From NCBI GenBank assembly GCA_025738555.1, contig JAOVFP010000002.1, forward strand, positions 3,224,001-3,288,000: a stretch of 64,000 nucleotides of DNA, in the 5' to 3' direction. Within the stretch, counting starts at the first letter, position 1; each line of letters opens with the position of its first letter. Positions 1 to 9,040 of this stretch are shown here, in pieces. Below the pieces are notes generated by a model. The model ran no database searches. It was given only the letters and a program-made list of their open reading frames with translations, and was not told where the DNA came from. The DNA comes from Cyathus striatus. Taxonomy: Eukaryota > Basidiomycota > Agaricomycetes > Agaricales > Nidulariaceae. The translations under genes and the position numbers were made by a program.

Positions 1-466
1 GTTAATGAGCCTGATACCCAGTCAATCAACGGATTGAAGCGGGTGAGCCAATTGTATCCTAGGACTGCAGAACACACGGAATCAAGAGGTGTCACATAGA
101 GTTCAACTGTAATACATTCACCGGTAGGGAATAGTACAGGCAGTGTAATGAACTTGGTTATTACATGGTTGCTGGTGCCATCAAAGAGTCTGAGAGTGAT
201 GGGTGGAGTAGGTGAGGTAGGTATAGCATGTGTCCGAATGAAAGATGAATCCATAAAACAATGGGTAGAACCCGAATCGACTAGAGTGCTATATGAAACT
301 GTACAGGGTGTAGGGAGAGCATGAATGGTACTACAGAGCGGAATGTGAAGTGCATTGGGGTCTGAAAGAGCAGAAGCATTGAGTCTTACCTGCATCGGCT
401 GCGCACAAGGGGGAACAACGCGGTCCTCGGCTTGTGTGGTGTCCAGAGGACTGCTCCCTATTTTTT
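1..466 (-). CDS. pol polyprotein, N-terminal part with retropepsin (partial)
   Basis: The frame opens through the gag stop in the -1 frame and stays open to the window edge. It carries a retropepsin active-site motif, VDSGST, at about 255-275 (minus strand), followed by a hydrophobic stretch and LGYNWLTRFNPLIDW, typical of the C-terminal part of a retroelement aspartic protease. The enzyme would cut the Gag-Pol polyprotein. There is no good independent ATG near the junction, so expression presumably depends on the frameshift described at 458-469. Reverse transcriptase, RNase H and integrase are expected beyond base 1 but not seen. Confidence 0.85.
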
Positions 467-469
467 CGA
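458..469 (-). promoter_or_regulatory. candidate -1 frameshift site at gag/pol junction (A6 run)
   Basis: The gag frame reads TCG AAA AAA TAG; the pol frame is read after a one-base backward slip at the A6 run directly before the stop. It is not a perfect X XXY YYZ heptamer because the upstream base is G. Single-base losses in short homopolymers occur elsewhere in this window, so an original A7 with one continuous gag-pol frame is an equally good explanation. Confidence 0.45.
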
Positions 470-1969
470 ACCTGAAGCCGGGTTGGAAAGAGGTGTGGAC
501 CTGCGGGTCGAGGGACCCACAGAAGCTGACATAGGAGCCGAAGCAGATAATCCGGATGCCCAGGCTCTAGCCGCGGAAGAGGCAGAGCGGGGACATTCTT
601 TGGCATGATGCCCTGGATTACCACAGAACAAGCATAGATTGTTGTCCATGCAACACTGATGTTCTTGTGGCAAGAGTTTGCCATCTCGACCAACCTTGTC
701 ATTCAATTTCAGCCTCTGTTGCTGAGGAGGCTGCGACGAACGAGGCAGGTGACTACCAGCACAGTGGGGATAGCTCGGACGGGGTGCATATTGGCCCGAA
801 ACGAGGCGGGAAGGCATCGGGGTGACTGCGGGGCGGTTTATAGGAGCTCTAGCAGAGCTATCCAGAACCCGCAAACCCCAAGGCTGGTGGGATTCCCGCG
901 TACGCTCAGACTGGCATTCCCAGTACCGACTATCAATCCCTTGAGCTAGCTTAATCATTCCGCGCTTTGTGGTAGGTTTCCCGACATGAGAGATCTCATT
1001 CTTAATGCGACCCGGAAACCTGGAATAGAGTTGGTGGCATAAGGATTTATCATCCCAGTCGGTGTGCTGTGCAAGCCTGTTGAACTGTACAAGATATTTG
1101 GACAGTTTCTGTGAATCCTTCATAACGAGGACATCCAGATCATTCTCGGCATCCCCTTCCGGGTTCGCTAACCCGAAGTTATCCTCTAGCATGACGACGA
1201 AAACCTCCCAAGAGTGAAGGAACTCATCATCAGCGTAGGGATTGGAGAGGGTTGGCATAACGAGCTGAAGCGCGGTATCCCGAAGATATGCGAGAGCGAA
1301 GTTGACCTGGGAATGTCCATCCGAGTATTGGGAAGGATTATTCTGGAAGTAAATCTGACACTGAGTGATGAACTGCTCCAACTTCTCAGCACTGGAACCG
1401 TCAAACGTATCTGGCTTTTGTACGTTGCGTTCCCAACATGATCTGGACGTACCCCGGGTGGTTTCCGCAACCCTCAAGAGAGCTTCAGCAAACTGGTCTT
1501 CCCGGGAGTGGCGCGCAAGAGGTGTGCACCTGGGATTGTCAACATCATCCTCATCACCATCATCCCCTGAGTCTGAGGATGGTGGAGACAGAGGGTTGGG
1601 CTGAGAAGGAGGTAGAGGTGGCAGCCTGATGGTACCACCATCGGAGCCATGACCCTTGGGAGTGTCCCGGTCTGTTGCAACTGTACTGTATGGTGGTGGA
1701 GTGCCATCTGGAGGAGCCTGAGCAGATCCAAGGTTCCTGGCAGCAGGAACAGAAAGTAGCTGAGCAGAAGTCAAGGGTGGACCCAGGAAAGTAGCACTAG
1801 GAGGTGGTGCTGGACTGGGTGTAACCCAAGACGGTGTAGAAGGTAGAGAACCTGAAGTACTCCTTGGAGGCTGTTGCCTCGTAGCTGCATGGGTGGCACG
1901 AGCACTCACAGCATTGGTATGACTAGCGGTATGTGCTGTGCAAGTAACCGAAGTCCCAGTTGGAGCCAT
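458..1969 (-). CDS. Gag polyprotein with CCHC zinc knuckle
   Basis: This is an uninterrupted 503-aa frame from ATG at 1969 (the frame stays open to a TTG at 1987, but ATG is preferred in a eukaryote). The N-terminal third is rich in Pro, Ser, Thr and Ala. An acidic patch follows (about residues 140-150), then a retrotransposon-gag-like helical region (about 190-350), then one zinc knuckle of the form CLFCGNPGHHAKECP near residue 455. Gag forms the particle and binds the element RNA. The ATG is only 37 bases from the inferred LTR end. The last codons are TCG AAA AAA TAG, with pol continuing in the -1 frame. Confidence 0.9.
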   Translation of the reverse strand: MAPTGTSVTCTAHTASHTNAVSARATHAATRQQPPRSTSGSLPSTPSWVTPSPAPPPSATFLGPPLTSAQLLSVPAARNLGSAQAPPDGTPPPYSTVATDRDTPKGHGSDGGTIRLPPLPPSQPNPLSPPSSDSGDDGDEDDVDNPRCTPLARHSREDQFAEALLRVAETTRGTSRSCWERNVQKPDTFDGSSAEKLEQFITQCQIYFQNNPSQYSDGHSQVNFALAYLRDTALQLVMPTLSNPYADDEFLHSWEVFVVMLEDNFGLANPEGDAENDLDVLVMKDSQKLSKYLVQFNRLAQHTDWDDKSLCHQLYSRFPGRIKNEISHVGKPTTKRGMIKLAQGIDSRYWECQSERTRESHQPWGLRVLDSSARAPINRPAVTPMPSRLVSGQYAPRPSYPHCAGSHLPRSSQPPQQQRLKLNDKVGRDGKLLPQEHQCCMDNNLCLFCGNPGHHAKECPRSASSAARAWASGLSASAPMSASVGPSTRRSTPLSNPASGSKK

Positions 1970-2006
1970 GATAGAAGAGATATCCAAGGTATCAGTATTC
2001 GTATAC

Positions 2007-2771
2007 TGTTATGTACCGATTCCTTCCTACTGGGAAACGAATGCAACGACACCCGGAGGGTGTGGGAGAACTATAACGGAAACCCGAAGTGAGTATGGGT
2101 ATGGGAATGAGAGTGGAAGTGCAGAAGTGAACCGTGGCTTCAGCGTATGTGCTGCGCTGCCTGGATATCCCCAGGGAATGGTTCGTATTTCACAACAGAT
2201 GATATCCAATGTAAGGAAATGTTCCAGAGTATAAGAGAGGGCTTCGCCACTACACTAGGCAGTGGGAGAGAAACCCGAAGAAAAACCTGGAGCAGGTTTC
2301 GGAACTTAGTGTAGGAAGAAAGTGTACAGAGTTGATATGAATACTGAAGACTACCTATTACATCTGGAAGACTACTTATACTAAGTAGGAACCTGTAGAT
2401 ACGAATGTAGAAGTATTATACAAAGGACAAGTCAAAGGAGTAAGTAGGAAATGAAGTCTTGGCAAAGTGGAGTAGGGGCGCAAATGATGCGCTCAGAATG
2501 AAGAATAAGGAACTAATCTACAAAGGCCATAATGAAATGTATAAGTAGGAATGGAAGAGAGGAGTAATAGAATGATGACGCAGTGAGGCCGTCATAAGAG
2601 AAAGTATGTATCCGAAGTATCCGATAGAAAACCTGACGGGTTCCAGGTACGTTCCCGGGTGGGAACATTGGGAAGTGTAAACCCGAAGCAGGTACGTTCT
2701 GGGAATGGACCAGGTATGTTAGAAGGTCACGTGGGAACGTCGGCACAATGTATCCGGACACAGATATAACA
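2007..2771 (-). repeat. 5' LTR of gypsy-1 (about 765 bp)
   Basis: On the minus strand the segment starts TGTTAT at 2771 and ends ATAACA at 2007, a perfect 6-bp terminal inverted repeat with the usual TG...CA ends, and it sits directly upstream of gag. The boundaries are inferred from these ends only, because the partner LTR is outside the window. A tRNA-type primer-binding site directly after it (TGG...) was not recognised. Confidence 0.6.
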
Positions 2772-3583
2772 AGAATGCAGAATAGAAGTGTGGAATTAAG
2801 GTAGGAAAAGTACAGCTATGACATATGGAGGCTAAATAAAAGATGTAATAGTTTTTATACTGACATTAGACATTACTTATATCTCTCATTTGCCTCTCAC
2901 CATTGAATTCCTGAGACAATTGCAGCTACACTTGATGACTAAGATTACCAAATTAAGTAGCATATTACCACATATGGTAATTATATAAGGTGGCAGAATT
3001 TGGGTCAGACAAAAATCATAACTCCATCAGTTTCAGGAATTTTGAAATTTTGTCTGAGCATTTTGTTCCTCTTGCCAAAAAAATCAATTTGGTCAGATGA
3101 ATAAGGAAAAAAATGATTTCCCACAGCTTAATTTTGGTTATACAAAAGTGGAGGTGACTAAGTGCCCTGCACCATAGTGTTCTCAAGGGGGTCTGAAAAT
3201 TTTGCCAAGTGATACCAGGTTAGGTAGGTAGGGTACCCTCAGGTGCCCTTAAATTTTTTCCAGATCTCACTTAGAAATTTGTCATAAAGTACAACTTCAG
3301 AGGATTTTTAAATTAATATATAATAAACCATTTTCAGTAATAATAACTATGCTCAAAATGCAATACAGAGGGTGAGTTTATAATATAGGCATCATATTAC
3401 ACTAAGAATTTGGGTTCTTTGAGAAGGAGGAAGTCTGTCAGAAAGTATATTTATACTAAGAGTAGACATAGACTCATAGCCAAGTAGTAAATCAAGGTAG
3501 AATGCTTGCACTAACAGTTGGAATTTACAACTTGGATTATCACATTGCTTGTATAAAAATATGATGCTCAATCTTTGAACATC
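2772..3583. other. AT-rich intergenic sequence, no gene seen
   Basis: No coding frame with recognisable similarity. CpG is very scarce. A segment at about 3175-3240 reappears in inverted orientation at about 4925-5010 (see findings). Confidence 0.6.
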
Positions 3584-3958
3584 TGTTAGCAACAGACAAG
3601 CAAAAACTCGAAGTTGAACTCAAACAATGAAGAATGACTCTTATTGCTTGTCTGGAATAAACTAGCACAAGAATAGAGAAATAACTAATTAAAGTGACCA
3701 TATTTATAGTAATAGTCTATGAGGGAATCGCATGTATTCTAGCCTACACTACAATGCATGTTACTGTGCTTCTACATTACAAACTCATGTAATACATATG
3801 TAAAGAGCATGGCCAAACTGTGGACTGTGCCTGTAGTCTTGATGAATAATGCATGTTGATATGCATGGTGTCCGCATTGTGTATCATGTGACTAATCACA
3901 TGACAAGATAAGATAACATGATTAGATAAATGATTAGATAAATGACGAGATCCTAACA
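3584..3958 (-). repeat. solo LTR of the chromodomain gypsy family
   Basis: It is exactly 375 bp, the same length as the 3' LTRs at 13077-13451 and 13509-13883, and clearly similar along its whole length in minus orientation (TGTTAG... on the plus strand to ...CCTAACA). It is flanked by a perfect 5-bp target duplication ACATC at 3579-3583 and 3959-3963. A solo LTR of this form is left when the two LTRs of an inserted element recombine and the interior is lost. CpG loss relative to the other copies suggests age. Confidence 0.93.
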
Positions 3959-5010
3959 ACATCCAGGTTGAAGAGGGTGTAGTTGAAGGTTCCTGTATGA
4001 AGAAAGTGAGGGATTGGCACATCCATCCAACCTTAAAGTTCTAAGGCAGAGTGAAATGAATTTATCAGCAATGTATATCAGAGATTACCAGTGCAATGAG
4101 AGACAGAACTTTGAGATGAAGTTCTGGAGTGTTTGAGTGAGAAAAACTTAATGAGAGTGCAGAGAACAAGTGAGACTATGAATGAGTACCAAAACAAGAG
4201 ATTGAGATCTGGAGAAAAATGGGGTGAAGTTCACAGAATTGCTATAGACCTAGATACAGAGTTAAAATAATAAAAATAAACAGGAAACACACCTAAAGGA
4301 CTCTCAATAAAATTTTACCAAACCCAATAGAAGTTCCACCTATCTCCTGTAGCCTTGTAGGCTTTACAAATTTCAGAAATTGATGGATTTACAATACTTG
4401 CCTTAGGAAAAATTATTTAGTAAAACTGTACCTGAATGAACATGAGTATCTATGGCCCTTTGCACATGAATGTGAAACTAGTTATGATCATGGGCTGAAA
4501 GGGTACAAGTTTTGAGTTCAACAAGATTGAAGAGAATTGCATGTGAATAAGTGTATTCAGTCACCCTAGCTCTCTCACATGAACCCTTGAAAGACTTTTG
4601 AAGGCTGAGCTCAAGCTGGCAAAGGCAAGTGGTAGCTAAATACAAGTGTACAACAATATAAAAAGTAAAGAAAAAAGGTTAAGTGGAAGGGTGGGTGAAA
4701 AAGTAAAGCTCAAAGTCAAAGACTATGGAACTATCTGAGATATAGAAGAGAACACAAAGAGAAAGAAGGAGAACTGTAAGATACTTAAAGTTAACTTAAA
4801 GTAAATACACATATGAAATTGCCCCCATGCCTCTCTCGAGACTAAGGCTCAAGTGGCAGGACAGACAAGATCATGTGATATAATTCTGATTATATAATAT
4901 CTATAATAGGTATTTAATTCCCACAGTAGGTAGGTAGGGTACCTGACATGGGGCTTAAAATTTACATTGACCTGAGGTACCTTAACAAAATTCTTGAACC
5001 CCCTTGAGTG
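3959..5010. other. AT-rich intergenic sequence, no gene seen
   Basis: No supported gene. The right end (about 4925-5010) carries an inverted partner of the segment at about 3175-3240, so this stretch and the solo LTR may lie inside an old inverted-repeat-bounded element. Confidence 0.5.
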
Positions 5011-5421
5011 TTCTTGTACTGTGATTGAGTAATATAAGCAAAGTATAGCACACTAAGAAAACCTCTAAGCACATACCACAATTGATATTGAATCTCTGGA
5101 ATGCCTGGACCTCATGCAAATGCAGTAAACTACCTCTCTGATGTTTATGATGTCAATGACCTCAATGATTTCAGATGCCTCAAGAACAATATCTTGATGA
5201 AGTCATATTGCAGTCCCTCCACAGTGTTCATAGCATAGATGAAAGGTCCACACAGGCAAGGTAAAGATAAAATATGGGAATAGGGTATACACTGGACAGT
5301 GGAGAGCTGCAAGTTCAGGACACATCAAAATGTGAATGCAATGAGCTCTCCTGCTGGTGTCAAATGATCTCAACCATCAGCCAATCAGAAGCCATGAGAA
5401 TAATTGCAACTTTATAATAAC
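5011..5421 (+). repeat. dispersed ~400-bp repeat, CpG-depleted copy
   Basis: It aligns by eye along its whole length with 20461-20862 in the same orientation, sharing blocks such as TAAGCACATACCACAAT and CAGCCAATCA. Most differences are CpG in the other copy against TpG or CpA here, the pattern left by deamination of methylated CpG or RIP-like mutation. No coding frame is shared. It may be part of a transposon or a duplicated promoter; its nature is unknown. Confidence 0.8.
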
Positions 5422-5458
5422 TAGCTGACAGCCCATGCTATGCATGGGCATCAGCTAG
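5421..5458. repeat. near-perfect hairpin next to the dispersed repeat
   Basis: The inner arms GCCCATGC and GCATGGGC (5431-5438, 5442-5449) surround a 3-base loop. The outer arms CTAGCTGA and TCAGCTAG (5421-5428, 5451-5458) are also perfect inverted repeats. It abuts the right end of the repeat at 5011-5421 and is absent next to the second copy. A Helitron-like 3' hairpin ending in CTAG is possible, but the following base is G rather than T. Confidence 0.55.
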
Positions 5459-6928
5459 GTTAGGTTATTGTAGTGAGCAATTTCAGTTTTATTGGGAATA
5501 AAGATTAAATTGTTATATATTTGTAAATACATGACAGATATATGTGAGGAGAGTACAAATTGAGTTAAAAATTACTTTTCAAATGCTTTAGTGTTAAGTT
5601 GGTTTTCAACTCTGGATTTCTTAGAGGAAATTGGAGCATCATCATCAAAATGAAATTGTAAACCTTTTCTTTTTGTATTGGTAATGTTACCTGATAAATG
5701 TTTTTAGGTTACCTAGAGATTGGTAGCAACTTGAATATGAAGTTGGCATTTTTGAAGTTAGCACTGTTCATGAGTTCAAAGGTGAACCTGTAAACATTGT
5801 AAATTGATTGATATGGAAGTGCCACAGCTGAATACGATGAGGGTGAACTTGTTGTAGGAAATAAAACAGTTCTTTCACACATGGAGGTTGGTGGTTCCAA
5901 TCCAAAATCTGTTGGTGTGATACCAGTTGAGGATGGTACATTCAATGATTCACAAGCATGGGATGATGCCAATGGCAATGAAGCACTTTCTGCACAGAAG
6001 TTGATACTTAGTGAAACTTGATAATACTACATATCAGTGTACCCTCATTCATTACAAACATGCTACCATTTCTTTCAAAAGCCTCCTCTGCACCTTGCTT
6101 TCTTGATTGGCTTGTCTTTCAATTCATTGATAACATCAGCAAAGTCTGGGTCTGCTAACCAATTCTACATAGCACTATATAGTAGCATAGCACCAAAACA
6201 AAGACCCCCCTTTATCAGAAACTGTATAGGCTTCTACTTATGCTATATAGCTTGTACTGTATGCTATGGGTTGCTATGGAATGATTGATGGCATGCTATG
6301 GAGCACTATGGAGCCATCTGAGCACACAGCAAGTTGCTATGGTAGTTATATGAATGCTAGCACATATATTTAGAATACTACTGCTTCTTGCTTATGATCT
6401 TGTGATGTCAAATTATGGATTATACTTAAAATAATAATATATATATATACAATTTCCCTGGTACCTAATATTTTGGACCACCTACTTTATAACTGTATCT
6501 TCCTACACACCTTGGCTCACCACCCCTCACCATGACATATCACTCACCATTTGACATCTTGCCACTAGACTCTCAATCATACTCCTACTAATTCTCTGCT
6601 AGCCCACAATACCCACAGCTGCAATTATCACATTTCAAACAGCATTATGGTCTTCGACTCTCAAGTGGGATCCTGGGTGAGATGGAGGCGAGCATTTACC
6701 CAAGCTTGCAAAGTGATATGGCATTGTCAGAGTTTACATGCAGTCTCGTTCTCTCTCTTGAAGTGAAGCACAGTCTGCTGGACTTGATGAGGAGAATGGC
6801 AGGGATAGTTTGTTGATGCCACTGAAGGGGAACTGTCCACTCACTGGTGAAGGCACAATATGAGTATGGCCTGTGGGACCAGCACCTGGTGATGAGGATA
6901 TACAGGTTATACCTAGTAGTATTCATTA
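5459..6928. other. non-coding AT-rich region with recurrent GCTATG words and an AT microsatellite
   Basis: No supported gene. From about 6170 to 6380 the hexamer GCTATG and close variants recur irregularly; a similar patch lies at about 20230-20390. A short (AT)n run sits near 6436-6450. The sequence just left of 6929 does not resemble the rest of the LTR that begins there. Confidence 0.5.
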
Positions 6929-6993
6929 CATTACTTTCTCTTATTCGAGTGTTTAAGTTCAGCTTTGAGTATTTTGCTTGTCTGTCACTAACA
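6929..6993 (+). repeat. remnant of 5' LTR (element A)
   Basis: The last 65 bp match the end of the 3' LTR (CATTACTTTCTC...CTAACA); upstream the similarity stops abruptly, so about 310 bp of the LTR have been deleted or replaced. The element has therefore lost its LTR promoter. Confidence 0.8.
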
Positions 6994-7493
6994 AAAGCAC
7001 AAGAATCTACCTCATTCCTCGACCCCGAACTTCTCTTCTTCTGCCAAACCCTGGCAAAAACTTCTCTCTATACCTCATTTCCCATCTTGGACCTCTTGAA
7101 CCAGATGTACACCCCATTCAATAGTCTTGCTCATTGTACTTGGAAGTACGAGAGGATAGTGTAATGTTGAGCCTGACTCTTCCAAATTACTGAGTATCTT
7201 AGACCCTCTGCCTTGAGTTTGGCATGGCGCCAGTGACTGGGGAGGCTACCATGTGTTGCCCCAGCTAGTACTATCTGCAAATTGGTGTGCATGAGACTTA
7301 GGATGTCTCACTAGTCTCTGAGCCTCATCAAGAGCTTCTGTTACTTGATTCTATCATGGTGGCACCTATTACTCATTCCCAAACCCTTCGATCCCTATGA
7401 TCTCATTCCTATCACATCCCATCCACATCCGTACCCCTTTACACTCCTCAATCTTGCCCTACACCTTATACCCATCCACAAACTCCAAGAGCC
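6994..7493 (+). other. element A leader between LTR remnant and ORF1
   Basis: About 500 bp with no supported coding frame. A standard TGG-type primer-binding site directly after the LTR end was not recognised. The first 90 bases are pyrimidine-rich. Confidence 0.5.
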
Positions 7494-7796
7494 ATGTCGG
7501 TAGACTCTGACGACGAAGACTTTGATCCTAACACATACCTTTCCCTTCACCAAATCCCTAACTACATTCCACCACCGCATCTTCCCACTCCTCCCACACA
7601 CCCTATCCTTCAAACCCTCACTATTATCACTGAACCCGGACATGACAATAGACTGAGATTCAGTACTCCTACATGATACATATCTCCTTTTGAACAAGAC
7701 TTTTATTCTCCAATCAGATATGAGACCCTTTTGAATACCATACATAACGACAGTAGAGAACTACCCACACCCATGTACCCCAACTTCGATCCATAA
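7494..7796 (+). pseudogene. element A ORF1, small acidic/proline-rich protein upstream of gag
   Basis: A 100-codon frame from ATG at 7494 to TAA at 7794-7796, interrupted once by TGA at 7674-7676. It starts very acidic (SDDEDFDPNTY), then is proline-rich, then has an aromatic-rich end (SPFEQDFYSP). Element B carries a homologous frame with the same core (FDPNTYLSLHQIP, then YISPFERDFYSP), where the TGA position reads TGT. The next ATG (gag) begins 2 bases after its stop. It is not a normal gypsy gene; it could be a separate protein or the N-terminal part of Gag. Function unknown. Confidence 0.65.
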
Positions 7797-7798
7797 AA

Positions 7799-9040
7799 AT
7801 GATCTCCGCCGAAATGATTCTTGGTTTTATCACAGCCCTGGTGGCTATTTTTATGAAAGATGAGATCGTAACCAGATGGCAAAATATGGCCCCTGCCGAG
7901 AAACAGACTATCACGGAAAGTATCTCCACCATGACCCAAGAAGTCATTAAAGAGATCAGAGATGGAATTAAAGAAGATTGACCTGAACCAAAGGAAAAGA
8001 TCAAAATCCCAGAAGACTATGAAGGAGACCCTGCAACTGTTAATAACTGGCTCTGATGCATGGTACTCTATTTTCAGGAAAAAGGAATAGACAACAATTG
8101 GAAACGAATCATGATAGCTTTACCAAAAGTAAAGAAAGGAAAGGATAATCGAGCCCAAAGATGGGCAGACATGTTTTTAGGAGACGTCATACTTTTTAAT
8201 GAAGAAAGAACGAAATGGAAATCAAGACATAACAGAACGGAACCCACATATCAGGACACCCAAAATGTAGACATCGCTGCAACAGAAACAACCCCTGCAG
8301 TAAAACATGATGGATTTGAACATCGACCACCATTTGCAAATTGGATGATATTCATAGAACAAATGCAATTCTTTTTCATTTCACAGGAGACACAAAATAA
8401 TGCAATTGAACAAATCAATAAGGTCATCCAGAATAATCAACAGATTGAAGATTATATGATCAATTTCATGCAATGGGTTAATTTATCCAGATTTGACAAC
8501 ATGGCATTAGTGGACAGATACTGATGTGGAATGCATCCCTTACTAGCACGACGACTCATGGAAGTTGGAGGACTCAAGGTCACTGACAAACTTATTGTAT
8601 GGATTGATAAAACTGCTGAATTCGAAAGAAATCGCCAAGAAGCCAATCTAGGACGTATTCAGCAAAGTTCATGATCTCAGAACCAAAACTTTGGACGCCC
8701 TCAGAATAATTCAAACCCCGGAACCCAGCAGAATCAAAACACACAGCAAAAGATGCCTGATCAATCCAACCTCACAGTATCACAAGAAGGCAATCATATA
8801 GATCTCGATCAACTAAAGAAAGAAGAACAATGTTTTTATTGCAAGGAAAAAGGACACATGTCTAACACATGTCCCAAGAAACCTCACAGACCTTATGTAC
8901 AACATAGCGTAAATATGGACTCTTCTTTACCCATAGTATCTACTAGTGGAATTGTAGAATTACCAGATGTCACTAAATTATCTGAAGATCAATGAGCTCT
9001 CCTTATTGCTCAATTGGGTTTTCCCCAAGGCCAGCAGTGA
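7799..9040 (+). pseudogene. element A gag (nonsense-riddled)
   Basis: From ATG 7799 to TGA 9038-9040, about 413 codons with several in-frame TGA codons (for example near 7979, 8054, 8521, 8671 and 8993). It begins with a hydrophobic segment (ILGFITALVAIFM), unusual for a gag, then a gag-like helical region. Near residue 350 there is a CCHC knuckle of the form CFYCKEKGHMSNTC. Element B aligns throughout. The frame overlaps pol, which is entered by a -1 shift at GGGTTTT. Gag would form the particle and bind RNA; this copy cannot make it intact. Confidence 0.85.
9016..9022 (+). promoter_or_regulatory. -1 ribosomal frameshift heptamer G GGT TTT (element A)
   Basis: The gag codons read TTG GGT TTT CCC, giving the canonical X XXY YYZ heptamer G GGT TTT. 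A one-base slip leads straight into the open pol frame. The gag stop lies 15 bases after the heptamer. The same heptamer in the same phase is conserved in element B. Confidence 0.75.

Larger units (their letters stand above)
1..2771 (-). mobile_element. Ty3/gypsy-type LTR retrotransposon (gypsy-1), 5' part only
   Basis: Read on the minus strand this is a 5' LTR (2007-2771), a very short leader, an uninterrupted gag (458-1969), then the start of pol with an aspartic protease that runs off the window edge at base 1. Unlike the elements further right it keeps many CpG dinucleotides and has no internal stop in gag, so it looks young. The 3' half and 3' LTR lie outside the window, so target duplication and completeness cannot be tested. 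Assignment to gypsy rather than copia rests on the gag/zinc knuckle/retropepsin order and general resemblance to fungal gypsy gags; the integrase order is not visible. Confidence 0.85.

Noticed and set aside
5709..5978. 89-aa minus-strand frame as a gene
   Set aside because: No similarity, no splice context, lies in AT-rich repeat debris.
6929..6993. A complete 5' LTR for element A
   Set aside because: Only 65 bp match the 3' LTR; upstream sequence is unrelated.
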